Below are positions 24,305 to 33,511 of a DNA stretch of 64,000 nt, one piece after another. The stretch covers positions 124,001 to 188,000 of the forward strand of contig JBBAWH010000002.1 in assembly GCA_040397235.1 (NCBI GenBank). Direction: 5' to 3'. Position 1 is the first letter of the stretch. Every line of letters starts with the position of its first letter. The notes under the pieces are model-generated. The model made no database searches and was not told the origin of the DNA. It saw nothing but the letters and a program-made list of their open reading frames with translations. The stretch is from Limnocylindrus sp040397235 (GTDB lineage: Bacteria; Chloroflexota; Limnocylindria; Limnocylindrales; Limnocylindraceae). A program made the translations under genes and the position numbers.

Positions 24305-24411
24305 ACCACTGGGTCGCTCGGCGACCCTGCAATATGTCGGCGCCAACAGTTGCTGGCGCCCTACGCGACGCCTCGCTGGTGGGGAGGCCTCGCAAGAAGG
24401 AGGACTAACGC
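24305..24411 (+). promoter_or_regulatory. Structured 5' leader of the sugar-binding protein gene
   Basis: The leader holds two perfect inverted repeats, GGGTCGC-tcg-GCGACCC (24311-24327) and GGCGCCA-N8-TGGCGCC (24339-24360). A third weaker one, GCCTC/GAGGC, lies at about 24370-24388. A strong AAGGAGGAC site follows before ATG 24412. The second repeat could instead be an operator for a LacI-type regulator; the first has an RNA-hairpin-like triloop. Confidence 0.5.
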
Positions 24412-25611
24412 ATGGCACGAAAGAATTGGAAGCTCGCTGCAGTTGCAGCGATGCTTGCCGTCGTGGCCACTGCCTGTGGGAGCAATACCCCATCGGCATC
24501 CGGCCTCGAGGGCGAAGTAACGCTCTGGCACGCTTACGGCTCGTCCGGCGGCTCAGCTGAAGGCACCGCCTTCGCTGCACAGCTCGCCAAGTTCGAGAAG
24601 GACTTCCCAAAGATCAAGATCGTCGCCGTTGAGGTGCCGTTCAGCGACATCTTCACGAAGTTCAAGACAGAGGCTGCCGCCGGCGGCGGACCAGACCTCT
24701 TCATTGCTCCGAACGATGAGCTTGGCAACCTGGTTACGGCCGGTCTGCTCGAGCCAATCACGGACGTGACGGACCTGGGAACGGTTTCGCAGCAGGCACT
24801 CGACGGTGCAACCGTCGGCGGCACGCTCTACCTCGTTCCAGAGAGCCTCAAGGCAGTCGTCATGTACTACGACTCGGCAAAGATCGCAACTCCTCCAGCA
24901 ACCGCTGCTGAGTTCAAGGATTACGTCGACAATGGCGGCAAGGTTGCCGTTCCTGCCGGCGTGTATCACGTCTGGGGCTGGTACAAGGCCTTCGGCGGAT
25001 CAATCTTCGACAGCACCGGCCACGCAGCCTGCTTCAGCGGATCGGGGATCGGCGATGCTATGGACTACGTCAAGAGCCTGAAGGCTGGCGGCGCAGTTGT
25101 TGATGGCAACGACGGCGACCTCGGTCAGAAGTACATGAGCGGTGAAGTTGACGTGATGTTCAACGGCAACTGGGTTCTTGCGGACTACCTGAAGGCCCGC
25201 CCGGGCACGCAGGTTGCTCCGTTCCCAGCTGGCGCCAACGGCCTTCCTTCGGTGGGCATGGTTGGTGTTGACGGTTGGCACATCAACGCATCAGGCATGA
25301 ACAAGCCGTTGGCAATCAAGGTTGCCTCGATCCTTGCCTCGCCTGACTACGCCAAGATCATGGTTGACGGTGCCGGCCACGTGCCAGCATCAACCGCCAT
25401 CGAGATCAAGGACCCGGTAACCAAGGCCTTCGCAGCTGCGATCGCTACGGGCACCCGACGTCCAGTTGAGGCGTGGATGAACAATTACTGGGGCAACTTC
25501 GGCTCGGCGTGGGACAGCGTCCTACAGACCGGCGCCGCAGGTGCTGACGCAGGCTCGACCGCATGCGATGGCATGGAGACTGCAAACTCTGACGCTGGCC
25601 TCTGGCCATAG
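24412..25611 (+). CDS. ABC transporter sugar-binding lipoprotein (maltose/maltodextrin type)
   Basis: 399 residues with a lipoprotein signal (VVATACGS, Cys22) and an SBP_bac_1-type body: VTLWHAYGS near the N-terminus, GGGPDLFIAPNDELGNLV, LVPESLKAVVMYYD, MFNGNWVLADY. This would be the extracellular receptor for the two following permeases. The downstream cyclomaltodextrinase-like GH13 points to maltodextrin as ligand. Start has an excellent AAGGAGGA site. Confidence 0.88.
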   Translation: MARKNWKLAAVAAMLAVVATACGSNTPSASGLEGEVTLWHAYGSSGGSAEGTAFAAQLAKFEKDFPKIKIVAVEVPFSDIFTKFKTEAAAGGGPDLFIAPNDELGNLVTAGLLEPITDVTDLGTVSQQALDGATVGGTLYLVPESLKAVVMYYDSAKIATPPATAAEFKDYVDNGGKVAVPAGVYHVWGWYKAFGGSIFDSTGHAACFSGSGIGDAMDYVKSLKAGGAVVDGNDGDLGQKYMSGEVDVMFNGNWVLADYLKARPGTQVAPFPAGANGLPSVGMVGVDGWHINASGMNKPLAIKVASILASPDYAKIMVDGAGHVPASTAIEIKDPVTKAFAAAIATGTRRPVEAWMNNYWGNFGSAWDSVLQTGAAGADAGSTACDGMETANSDAGLWP

Positions 25612-25655
25612 TCGACTGCTAGCCTCGGGCTAGCCGCACAGGTGTAACCGCGATT

Positions 25656-25681
25656 GGGGCGGGGGCTTCGGCTCCCGCCCC
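25656..25681 (+). repeat. Intercistronic hairpin with UUCG loop
   Basis: GGGGCGGGGGC and GCTCCCGCCCC form an 11-bp stem (one G-U pair) closed by TTCG. No T-run follows. A smaller perfect stem, GCTAGCC-tcg-GGCTAGC, is at 25618-25634. Such structures between a binding-protein gene and its permease genes commonly protect the upstream message and lower permease expression. Confidence 0.65.
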
Positions 25682-25720
25682 GATTGCTATCCAGGGGGGA
25701 GAGAAGAGAGGGAGGGCAGG

Positions 25721-26701
25721 GTGAGCATCTTCACACGCGTCAACCGCCGCTCGCTCACCCCCTACATGTTCCTTGCCCCCGCCATGATCGTCATGGCGAT
25801 TGTCACCATCTATCCGTTGATCTTTCAGTTCTGGATGTCGTTCACCAACTATGGTCTCGCCAACCTGCGCCAAGGTGCACCGGCGCCCGACTGGGTTGGC
25901 CTCGAGAACTACGTCAAGATTCTTACCAGCGAGTTGGCGATTCCAAACTACTCATTCCTCCGACTCTTCCTCTACAACATCTTCTGGGCGCTGAGCAACG
26001 TCACCATTCACATCATTCTCGGTGTGGCGATCGCGCTCCTACTGAATCACCCAGGGTTGAAGCTCAAGCGCCTCTATCGCGCGCTCTATGTGCTCCCCGT
26101 GCTGATTCCACCGATCGTTGTCGCGACCACGTGGCGCAACATGTTCAACCAAGACGCAGGCGCAATAAACATGTTGCTTGGGCTCGTTGGGCAGGTGTTT
26201 CGCATTCCGCCAGAAACGTTCCAGCTCGATTGGCTCCGTCAGGTTGAAGATCCGATCAGCTTCATTCCGCTGCCGCTCAGCTACTACGCCATGTTGATTG
26301 CCAACATTTGGCTCGGCTGGCCGTTGAACGCGGTGGTGGCCACTGGCGCGCTGCAGGCAATCCCAAAAGACCTCTATGAGGCGGCGGAGATTGATGGGGC
26401 CGGCAAGTGGGCCTCATTCAAGACGATCACCCTCACCTACCTGCGACCGGCGATGGTCCCCTTCGCCATCTACGGCTTTGTGGTGACGTTTAACCTCTTC
26501 AGCCTCGCCTACTTCATGAGCGCGGGTGGGCCGTTTGGCCGCACCGAGCTGCTCGTCACCCAGGCGTATCGACTGGTGAATGAGCGACAACTCTATGCGG
26601 TGGGCGCCGCCTTTGCGGTCGTGCTCTTCGTTATTCTGCTCACGATCAGCCTGATCACCAATCGCATCTCGAAGGCGACGGCGCGATATGACGACTTCTA
26701 A
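25721..26701 (+). CDS. ABC transporter permease, MalF-like
   Basis: 326 residues with about six membrane helices and the permease EAA loop near residue 220 (YEAAEIDGAGKWASFKTITL), which contacts the ATPase. It starts at GTG after GGGAGGGCAGG and overlaps the second permease by 14 bp. With the binding protein upstream it forms a CUT1-type maltodextrin importer. Confidence 0.9.
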   Translation: MSIFTRVNRRSLTPYMFLAPAMIVMAIVTIYPLIFQFWMSFTNYGLANLRQGAPAPDWVGLENYVKILTSELAIPNYSFLRLFLYNIFWALSNVTIHIILGVAIALLLNHPGLKLKRLYRALYVLPVLIPPIVVATTWRNMFNQDAGAINMLLGLVGQVFRIPPETFQLDWLRQVEDPISFIPLPLSYYAMLIANIWLGWPLNAVVATGALQAIPKDLYEAAEIDGAGKWASFKTITLTYLRPAMVPFAIYGFVVTFNLFSLAYFMSAGGPFGRTELLVTQAYRLVNERQLYAVGAAFAVVLFVILLTISLITNRISKATARYDDF

Positions 26702-27596
26702 GCGCCGCTCGTTCCGGGAGCCGTCACTCCTCACCAAGATCCTGCTGCAGGTTGCCGCGATCGGCATCCTCATCACCGTGCTCTTCCCGATCATCTGGGT
26801 CTTCAGTGTCTCGCTCTCGCCGCTCAATCTGATCCGCCCCGACGGTCTCAACCTGATCCCGAAGGATGCGACCCTCGAGTCGTATCTCCAGGTGATCGAA
26901 CGGCCTACCGGCAACCCGGTGAGCTTCCTTGAACTGGCGTTCAACTCGATGAAGATCGCTGGAGGCACAGCGCTGGCGAGCGTTGCACTCGGCGTGCTTG
27001 CCGCCTATCCGCTTAGCCGCCTTGCATTTAAGGGGCGCACCTTCATCATGTTGGTGATTCTCGGCGTGCTGATGCTCCCCGCTGTTGCCACGCTTGCCCC
27101 ACTCTTCGTCACCCTGAACAGCATCAAGCTCGACCTGCCGATTCTCGGCGCATTCAACCTGCGCAACTCACAGCTCGGTGTCGGCATCGCCATCGTTTCG
27201 GGCTCCCTCCCATTTGCGATTTGGAACTTGAAGGGCTATCTCGACACGATCCCACGCGAACTTGAAGAGGCGGCTGCCGTCGATGGCGCATCGCAAATGC
27301 GCATATTCCGCAGCATCGTGCTGCCGCTTGCCCTCCCCGCCATTGCCGTCACCGGTTTCCTGGGCTTCATTAGCGGCTGGACCGAGTTCTACTACTCCTG
27401 GATGTTCCTGACGCAGCCGCGTGACTTCACGCTAGCGATGGCGCTCTCGGCGATGACCGGCACGTATGCGTCGGCAATTCCGTGGCCGCTCGTCTCCGCC
27501 TTCTCAATCATGCTCACGCTGCCACCAGCGATCGTTTACCTGCTGAGCCAGCGCTTCATTACGGGCGGACTTGCGGTCGGCTCGGTTAAGGGGTGA
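26688..27596 (+). CDS. ABC transporter permease, MalG-like
   Basis: 302 residues, six helices, with the EAA loop ELEEAAAVDGASQMRIFRSI near residue 185. It pairs with the MalF-like permease. No ATP-binding subunit gene is present in the window, so a shared MsmK/MalK-type ATPase must come from elsewhere. The end overlaps the GH13 start (GTGA). Confidence 0.9.
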   Translation: MTTSKRRSFREPSLLTKILLQVAAIGILITVLFPIIWVFSVSLSPLNLIRPDGLNLIPKDATLESYLQVIERPTGNPVSFLELAFNSMKIAGGTALASVALGVLAAYPLSRLAFKGRTFIMLVILGVLMLPAVATLAPLFVTLNSIKLDLPILGAFNLRNSQLGVGIAIVSGSLPFAIWNLKGYLDTIPRELEEAAAVDGASQMRIFRSIVLPLALPAIAVTGFLGFISGWTEFYYSWMFLTQPRDFTLAMALSAMTGTYASAIPWPLVSAFSIMLTLPPAIVYLLSQRFITGGLAVGSVKG

Positions 27597-29191
27597 GTTC
27601 GCCGCGGCCCACGGGGCCACACACGCCAGCCTGGGTGCGCGACGCCGTCTTCTATCAGATCTTCCCCGACCGATTCGCGCGCTCCGGGCGAACGCGGCCA
27701 CCCGGCCCACTCGAAGCGTGGGATGCGGCGCCAACACGCCACGGCTTTAAGGGGGGCGACCTCCGCGGCATCACCGAGCGACTCGGTGAGCTGCAAGAGC
27801 TCGGCATCACTGCGCTCTATCTCTGCCCGATCTTCTCCAGCGCCTCGAACCATCGTTATCACACGTACGACTACTTCAACGTGGATCCGATGCTCGGCGG
27901 TAACGAGGCGTTCCGCGAACTTCTTGATGCGGCGCACGCGCGTGGGATGCGCGTCATTCTCGACGGCGTCTTCAATCACGCCAGTCGCGGCTTCTGGCCC
28001 TTCCACCATGTGCTTGAGAACGGTGCGCAGTCACCCTACGTTGATTGGTTCTATACCGACGAGGCGTTCTTGCGCGGCGATCGCCCACTGATCGCCTATC
28101 CGGAGGCGGTCGATTGGCACGTGAAGCAGAGCGGCGGTGCCGGTGAAGGAGCCGCGAGCAGCCTAGAGACAACGATCGGCTACAAGGCGTGGTGGCAGCT
28201 CCCTGCACTTCCGAAGATCAACGTTGGCAATGCAGAGGCGCGCGAGCACCTGCTGCAGGCGGCCGAGTTCTGGATTCGCTTCGGCGCCGACGGCTGGCGA
28301 CTCGATGTGCCAGAAGAGATTGATGATGAGAGTTTTTGGCAGGAGTTTCGGACACGCGTTCGCGCGATTAATCCTGAGGCATATACGGTTGGAGAAATTT
28401 GGAAGCGCGCCGATGCGTGGCTCACCGGCGATCGCTTCGACGCGGTGATGAACTACCCGCTCACCGAGGCGATCCTTGGCTATGCGGGGAGTGGGCGGCT
28501 GGCGCGGGACCTGGGCGACCATAACGACACATATAAGCGACCAGAGTTAGATGCGGCGCAGTTTTCGGAGAAGCTCACCGAGATCATGGGCTGGTATCAC
28601 CCGGCCACTACGGCGGTGCAGCTGAACCTGCTCGGATCGCACGACACGCCGCGCCTGCGCAGCATCGTGGGCGGGAGCGCCGCTGCGGCACAGCTCGCGA
28701 CGCTCCTGCAGCTCACCCTCCCCGGCGCGCCGTGCATCTATTACGGCGACGAGTTGGGTGCGCTCGGTGCGAACGACCCAGCAAACCGCGGTCCGTTCCC
28801 TGCTGACCTCACCTCGGTCGACGCTGAGGCTGCGGCGTTCCGTGCCTATGTGCGTGGCGCCATAGCGGCACGACATGAGCATGCGGTGCTCCGCTCTGGT
28901 GCCCTACGCGTGGTGTACGCCGAGGGGCCAGCGCTCGTTCTCGAGCGGAGCGCGGACCCGGTCGGCTTTGAAGGGGCCCCACTCGCGCTTCAGCCAGGGG
29001 CGGCTCGCCGAATGGTGGTGGCGACCAACACCGGCGATACCCCCGCGCGCGTACAGGTACGGCTCGACGGGGTGAGTGGCGTGACGCGGATCGATTGGGA
29101 GGGTGTCACCGGCGCGGCAACGCTGCTTGGTGACGGTGCCCTGGCAATTGAGCTGCCGCCCGTCAGTGGGGCGATCTTTCAGCTCCGCTGA
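27593..29191 (+). CDS. Cytoplasmic GH13 enzyme (neopullulanase / cyclomaltodextrinase-like)
   Basis: 532 residues without signal peptide. The (beta/alpha)8 barrel has all GH13 motifs: DGVFNHASRG, GADGWRLDVPEE with nucleophile D238, YTVGEIW with acid/base E268, and LLGSHDTPR with D351. It lacks the N-terminal domain of classical neopullulanases. It would degrade imported maltodextrins or cyclodextrins. GTG start overlaps the malG-like stop, so it is translationally coupled to the importer. Confidence 0.9.
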   Translation: MSSPRPTGPHTPAWVRDAVFYQIFPDRFARSGRTRPPGPLEAWDAAPTRHGFKGGDLRGITERLGELQELGITALYLCPIFSSASNHRYHTYDYFNVDPMLGGNEAFRELLDAAHARGMRVILDGVFNHASRGFWPFHHVLENGAQSPYVDWFYTDEAFLRGDRPLIAYPEAVDWHVKQSGGAGEGAASSLETTIGYKAWWQLPALPKINVGNAEAREHLLQAAEFWIRFGADGWRLDVPEEIDDESFWQEFRTRVRAINPEAYTVGEIWKRADAWLTGDRFDAVMNYPLTEAILGYAGSGRLARDLGDHNDTYKRPELDAAQFSEKLTEIMGWYHPATTAVQLNLLGSHDTPRLRSIVGGSAAAAQLATLLQLTLPGAPCIYYGDELGALGANDPANRGPFPADLTSVDAEAAAFRAYVRGAIAARHEHAVLRSGALRVVYAEGPALVLERSADPVGFEGAPLALQPGAARRMVVATNTGDTPARVQVRLDGVSGVTRIDWEGVTGAATLLGDGALAIELPPVSGAIFQLR

Positions 29192-29213
29192 TGCAGGGGG
29201 TCGCGCGGTGGGG

Positions 29214-29290
29214 TGGTACCCCCGACGGGATTCGAACCCGTGATCTCCACCTTGAAAGGGTGGCGTCCTAGGCCTCTAGACGACAGGGGC
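29214..29290 (-). tRNA. tRNA-Glu (anticodon TTC)
   Basis: The minus strand folds as a full cloverleaf: acceptor GCCCCTG/CGGGGGT, D-arm with TCTAGAGGCCTAGGA, anticodon loop TTTCAAG with TTC in the middle, T-arm GGGTTCGAATCCC, discriminator A and encoded CCA. It lies in the convergent gap between the two GH13 regions. Confidence 0.95.
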
Positions 29291-29330
29291 GCGCGGATCG
29301 CAGCGTAGCACCGCCCTTAGAGCGCCGCCC

Positions 29331-29669
29331 CTATGAGGCGAGCTTGCCGAGGATGTCGGAGGCGCCGAGGGCGATTCCTGCGGCAATCGCGAACCCGCCA
29401 GCGAGGAGGGCGGCGAGCATCGCCCGCCCGTCACGGGCGCCACGAATCGCGCGAATCATGCTGATCGTGAGCATCAGTGAGGCGAAGGCGCAGGAGAGGC
29501 CAACTATGAAGGTGCCCACCGAGAGCTCACCAATCTGGTCGGAGTTGCGGATCGTGGCGACCCAGGCGAGGTAGAGGAGCGAGACGCCCACCGCCACGAC
29601 AACGGCAACGAAGGTGCCGAGCGAAACGACGCCGCGCAGGCGGCTACGCAGCTTGGCTGGTGCACTCAT
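29331..29669 (-). CDS. Hypothetical three-helix membrane protein
   Basis: 112 residues with three hydrophobic helices (about 15-40, 50-70, 85-105). No motif or family recognised. The start MSAPAKLRSRLRG at 29669 is 21 bases after the exported GH13 stop, so it is likely the last gene of that transcript; an in-frame GTG at 29684 is possible. Confidence 0.6.
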   Translation of the reverse strand: MSAPAKLRSRLRGVVSLGTFVAVVVAVGVSLLYLAWVATIRNSDQIGELSVGTFIVGLSCAFASLMLTISMIRAIRGARDGRAMLAALLAGGFAIAAGIALGASDILGKLAS

Positions 29670-29690
29670 CGCGGCAGGCTCCACATAGGC

Positions 29691-32084
29691 CTAGGGTACG
29701 ACCTCCCAGATGATCGCGGCGCGAGCTGGCACGTCGACCCCGGTGGTAGGGTCGCCACCCCCTGCAGCGCCGCTCGACCGAGCGACCTCGCGAAGGTTGA
29801 CCCCGACACCAAGGTTGAAGGTGAGGCGTTCGCCCCCGCCGCCCGCATTGACGGCGACCAAGAGGTCGCCAACCGTCCACGAGCCAGCGGCGCTGAGTCG
29901 GGCAATCTCACCAACGACCCCGTTGGCACGGCGCGAGAAGAGGAGGGTACGGCTCGTTGCGCCACTCGCTCCAACGGCGAGCCAATCGACGGACGCGCCA
30001 CGCACGTGGGGATGAGCGGCGCGGATGGCGGCGAGCGTCTGGTACCAGGAGAGCATGCTCAGGTCCGCCGCGCGCGCCGCAGGGAGCGGCGTTGGGCGCC
30101 GACCGCCAGAGCCACTGCCGTCGAGGCGGGCGGTGCGAGGGTCGGTTGGCAAGATTGGGAAGGTGCGACGATCGTCTGGATCTGTCGCGCCGCTCACGCC
30201 AATCTCATCGCCGTAGTAGACCGTTGGCGAGCCAGGGAGCAGGTACTGCATCGTTGCGGCGAGCAGCTGACGCGCCTTGCCGACGGTGAGGTTCTCCGCG
30301 ATCTCTTTTCCATCGCGGCCGTTGCCGGGGGTGAGCTCCCAGAGTGATCGTGATGTGTCATGTGAGTCGAGCAGTGTGAGATTTGCCAGGGTGACAGCCG
30401 TCGGATAATCCTCGGCAATCCCCATCAGCTTTCGAATGAACAACACTGCACTTCGATTGGTGCTGTCGGTTGCTCCCGCCTCAGGCTTTCCACCGAGATA
30501 GGCGAGCATGGCATCACGGAAGCGGTAGTTCATCGTGGCGTCGGCGGCGTCGCCGCGCAGTAGGCGTAGCGCGTCGCGACGGTTCCAGAGCTCACCAATG
30601 ATCGGTGCGTTCGGCGACGCCGCCTTGAGCGCGATGCGGAACTCTTGCCAGAATCCCTCGGGGAAGCTGCCGTCGGGCATCACGTCGAGTCGCCAACCGG
30701 CAACGCCCTGCCGCAGCCACCAGCGCGCCACACCCGCATCGCCAGCCGGCGAGGCGAGGAGCGTGTCTGCAGGTGCACCCGAGGCATCACCAAGGATTAG
30801 CGCGCGTACCGCGTCGTTGTTCTTGTTGAGCACGGGAAGGGTGTCGTAGTTCGCCCACGCCACATAGCCCGCCGTGTTCGGGCCGGACGCGCCTGCGCAC
30901 GGCCCCTTTGCTCCAGCCGACTTTGTCCAGATGAACCATTCGCGATACGGCGAATCAACCGACTCGCAGGCACCGACCGTTGGCCACCGCCCGTAGCGGT
31001 CAAAGATCGGCGAGTCGGAACTGACATGGTTGAAGACACCGTCAAGGATCACTGCGATGTTCAGACTCTGCGCTGCGATTAAGAGGCGTTGCAGCGCCGC
31101 GTTTCCGCCGAGCCGTTCGTCAACCTGCATGAAGTCATTGCCATCGTAGCGGTGGTTGGAGTTCGCATCAAAGACCGGGTTGAGGTAGATCGTATTCACG
31201 CCGATGGAGACGAGATGCGGCAGGCGGAGGCGAACGCCGTCGAGATCACCGCCGTAAAAGTCTTCACCCTTCGGTGGTGTTGCTGGAATCGTATTCCACG
31301 GGATGATCGACGCGACGCCCTTGTAGCGCCGCTGTGCGCCACCATCGTTCAGCGGATTCGCGTTGGCGAATCGGTCTGGGAAGATCTGGTAGACAACCGA
31401 GCCGCTCAGGATCGGGCTGGCGGTGAATCCCTTCGGTGAGACAACGATCGCCCAGTCACCACCCACGTTGGCTGGCGAGATGCTGCCGAGGCCCTGATCG
31501 TTGATGTTGTCGTCAGAGAGCTTCACCGCTGCGGAGCCGTCCGCGATATCAAAGTGATAGCCGATCGCCGTGGGCTCACCCCCAACGTTGATGCTGGCTT
31601 GCCAGACATCGCAGAGGGCATCGGTGAGCTCATTCGCAGGGTCAAGGACGGGATCAGGGGCGAGGAGGGCGGTGAGCTCACCGCTCGCCCCACGGTCAGA
31701 CTCGTTGACCTCGGCACACGGAACGCCTCGTGCGACGCGTATGGCGGGGCTCTTCGTTGCGGATCCGCCGAATGGCGCGGCGATGGAGAGCGCGACGGTA
31801 ACGGCGTCGTCGCTCCCGGTGCGCACCTGGAGCACGACAGTGGTGCCAACCTCGACCGCGCCACCTGTAAGGCGATAGGCGGGGTCACGAGAGTCGTGAC
31901 GAATCAAGAGCTCCTGGAGTTTGTCGTCACCCCTGACCTCTGCGGCAGGGTCGGTCGGGTCGCCCGCTGGCCCGCACCCGGCGGCAAGGAGTGCGGCAAC
32001 GAGGGTGATGGGAAGGGCGCGGCGCCAAGGCGCGGCGGGCTCGGGTACGATCAGAGGAACTATGGAAGTGAACGGCATCCGCAT
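29691..32084 (-). CDS. Exported GH13 alpha-glucan hydrolase (lipoprotein)
   Basis: About 797 residues. The lipoprotein signal is ALPITLVAALLAAGCGPAG (Cys near 37), then an N-terminal region of about 200 residues and a GH13 barrel starting VVYQIFPDRFANANP. Motifs are ILDGVFNHVSSDSP, GVAGWRLDVMPDGS (nucleophile), IIGELWNRRD (acid/base) and LLDSHDTSRS. A C-terminal beta domain follows. It would cut alpha-glucans outside the membrane to feed the importer. The 5' end is uncertain: ATG 32084 or 32078 gives the signal but overlaps the divergent gene by about 20 bp, while a downstream non-ATG start would shorten the n-region. Confidence 0.85.
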   Translation of the reverse strand: MRMPFTSIVPLIVPEPAAPWRRALPITLVAALLAAGCGPAGDPTDPAAEVRGDDKLQELLIRHDSRDPAYRLTGGAVEVGTTVVLQVRTGSDDAVTVALSIAAPFGGSATKSPAIRVARGVPCAEVNESDRGASGELTALLAPDPVLDPANELTDALCDVWQASINVGGEPTAIGYHFDIADGSAAVKLSDDNINDQGLGSISPANVGGDWAIVVSPKGFTASPILSGSVVYQIFPDRFANANPLNDGGAQRRYKGVASIIPWNTIPATPPKGEDFYGGDLDGVRLRLPHLVSIGVNTIYLNPVFDANSNHRYDGNDFMQVDERLGGNAALQRLLIAAQSLNIAVILDGVFNHVSSDSPIFDRYGRWPTVGACESVDSPYREWFIWTKSAGAKGPCAGASGPNTAGYVAWANYDTLPVLNKNNDAVRALILGDASGAPADTLLASPAGDAGVARWWLRQGVAGWRLDVMPDGSFPEGFWQEFRIALKAASPNAPIIGELWNRRDALRLLRGDAADATMNYRFRDAMLAYLGGKPEAGATDSTNRSAVLFIRKLMGIAEDYPTAVTLANLTLLDSHDTSRSLWELTPGNGRDGKEIAENLTVGKARQLLAATMQYLLPGSPTVYYGDEIGVSGATDPDDRRTFPILPTDPRTARLDGSGSGGRRPTPLPAARAADLSMLSWYQTLAAIRAAHPHVRGASVDWLAVGASGATSRTLLFSRRANGVVGEIARLSAAGSWTVGDLLVAVNAGGGGERLTFNLGVGVNLREVARSSGAAGGGDPTTGVDVPARAAIIWEVVP

Positions 32085-32418
32085 CCCCACAATCATCGCT
32101 GAGAATAGTGCCGCGCGCTGCGACAGTTGCTCGGCGCAGATCCAGGGCGCCCCATTCCGCATCAGCGTGCTCGACACCACCGCAACCGAGGTTGCCCCCT
32201 CGTTCGGCGAACCGTCGCCGATTAATCCTGGGCCATTCCAGTTCTGCACCGACCCCGCATGCCCGCCGCGCTGGATGGCGGCGCGTGGCTGGCTTCACTG
32301 CAGTCGCAGCGGCGTGCGCGAGATCATGCGTCCGATCCGACTGCCACACGGTGCCGGCGCTGAGTTCGGACTCTGCGATGGTCTGCATCACGATGCTCAC
32401 GAGTTTCTGCCGGCGTAG
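32062..32418 (+). CDS. Cysteine-rich (Zn-binding) hypothetical protein
   Basis: 118 residues with C20-x2-C23 (CDSCSAQI) and a second group (FCTDPACPPRW, HCSR), suggesting a treble-clef-like zinc site. No family recognised. A TACGAT -10 (32046-32051) and AGAGGA precede ATG 32062. The next gene begins 12 bases after its stop. Confidence 0.55.
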   Translation: MEVNGIRIPTIIAENSAARCDSCSAQIQGAPFRISVLDTTATEVAPSFGEPSPINPGPFQFCTDPACPPRWMAARGWLHCSRSGVREIMRPIRLPHGAGAEFGLCDGLHHDAHEFLPA

Positions 32419-32430
32419 GCCGGAAGCAGC

Positions 32431-33474
32431 GTGACAACGCTCATCCCAGCGCTCACCGCGCTGTTTGCACTGCTCTTCGCCGCGCTCCTCTTTGATCAGT
32501 ATCGAACGCGTCGCGGTGCGTATCAGTTGGCTTGGGGCGTTGGCGCACTCGCCTTCTCCATCGCAGCGGGCGCTGAGGCGCTCGCCGCGGCAATCGGCTG
32601 GAGTGAACCGATCTATCGCGTCTGGTATCTCTTCGGCGCGGTCTGGACCGCAGGCTGGCTCGGTGCTGGCACGATTCTGCTACTGGCGAAGACGCGCTTC
32701 GGATACTGGTATGCGCTCTGCCTCGCCCTCTCTGGCCTCTTTACGATTCTGGTCGCACGTCGATTGGAGGATTCGTCGGCAGGCCCAACAGCGCTTGTCT
32801 ATGCGCTCACCGCATGGGGCGCCGCGATTGCGATTGGCTGGCTCTCGTACATGGGCGATGTGCGGTGGGCACGCTTTGCAATCACGTTGACCGCAGGGCT
32901 GAGCGTTATCGCCGTGCCACTTGTGGTGATCGCCGAGCTTCCCGCGCCAGGGTGGGCGACAGACCCAGCGACCGGCGCGCCAATCGCACTCCTGCTCCCG
33001 CCAGCACTTCGCCTGTTGACGCCGATCTTGAATGTGAGCGGTGGACTCGCGTTGCTGACCGGCGCTCTCTTCTCGATCTACGTCTTCATGCCGAAGCGCC
33101 GTGTGCTCCCCTATTCGAGTGATCCAGATCAGCGCGGTGATGAGCTGCTCTTTAATCTGGCGATCGCGCCCGTGGCACTTACCGTGAACTTCGTGCGCAG
33201 CGTTCCCGATGCCTGGCGCGCCTGGCGCGATGGCAGCCTCAATCGTCGTGTTCCGGCGACGGCGCTCATCGCCCTGGGTGCCTTCGTGCCGAGCCTCACC
33301 GATACGCTAAATCGAGCCGGCTCCACCGAGGGGTACCAGGTGGGGAAGCTGATCGGGGCACTCCTCCTACTCTGCGGGTTCCTGGCGAGCGTCGAAGCGA
33401 CGAGTGAGGTGCGACTCCCGCTCCTTGGTCGGCCCGTGAGAGCGTTGCTCAGGTGGGTTCGCCGCGCGGGGTGA
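32431..33474 (+). CDS. Hypothetical polytopic membrane protein
   Basis: 347 residues with about eight hydrophobic helices in the first 230 residues, then a cytoplasmic loop (MPKRRVLPYSSDPDQRGDELLF) and two to three further helices. The helix pattern with LLFDQYRTRRGAYQLAWGVGAL resembles other uncharacterised bacterial membrane proteins, with no motif that decides function. GTG start. Confidence 0.6.
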   Translation: MTTLIPALTALFALLFAALLFDQYRTRRGAYQLAWGVGALAFSIAAGAEALAAAIGWSEPIYRVWYLFGAVWTAGWLGAGTILLLAKTRFGYWYALCLALSGLFTILVARRLEDSSAGPTALVYALTAWGAAIAIGWLSYMGDVRWARFAITLTAGLSVIAVPLVVIAELPAPGWATDPATGAPIALLLPPALRLLTPILNVSGGLALLTGALFSIYVFMPKRRVLPYSSDPDQRGDELLFNLAIAPVALTVNFVRSVPDAWRAWRDGSLNRRVPATALIALGAFVPSLTDTLNRAGSTEGYQVGKLIGALLLLCGFLASVEATSEVRLPLLGRPVRALLRWVRRAG

Positions 33475-33478
33475 CTGG

Positions 33479-33484
33479 TATCCT
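33479..33484 (+). promoter_or_regulatory. -10 element of galU
   Basis: TATCCT lies just after the upstream stop; a roughly 20-base leader with ACGGAGG precedes ATG 33512, so unlike many neighbours this transcript carries a leader. Confidence 0.45.
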
Positions 33485-33511
33485 GAACCCCAGCACCGCA
33501 CGGAGGCCCCT

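Noticed and set aside
24176..24610. 5' extension of the small membrane gene (23822-24175) to 24610
   Set aside because: The upstream frame crosses the oppositely oriented sugar operon promoter and leader and its translation is Arg/Ser-rich noise.
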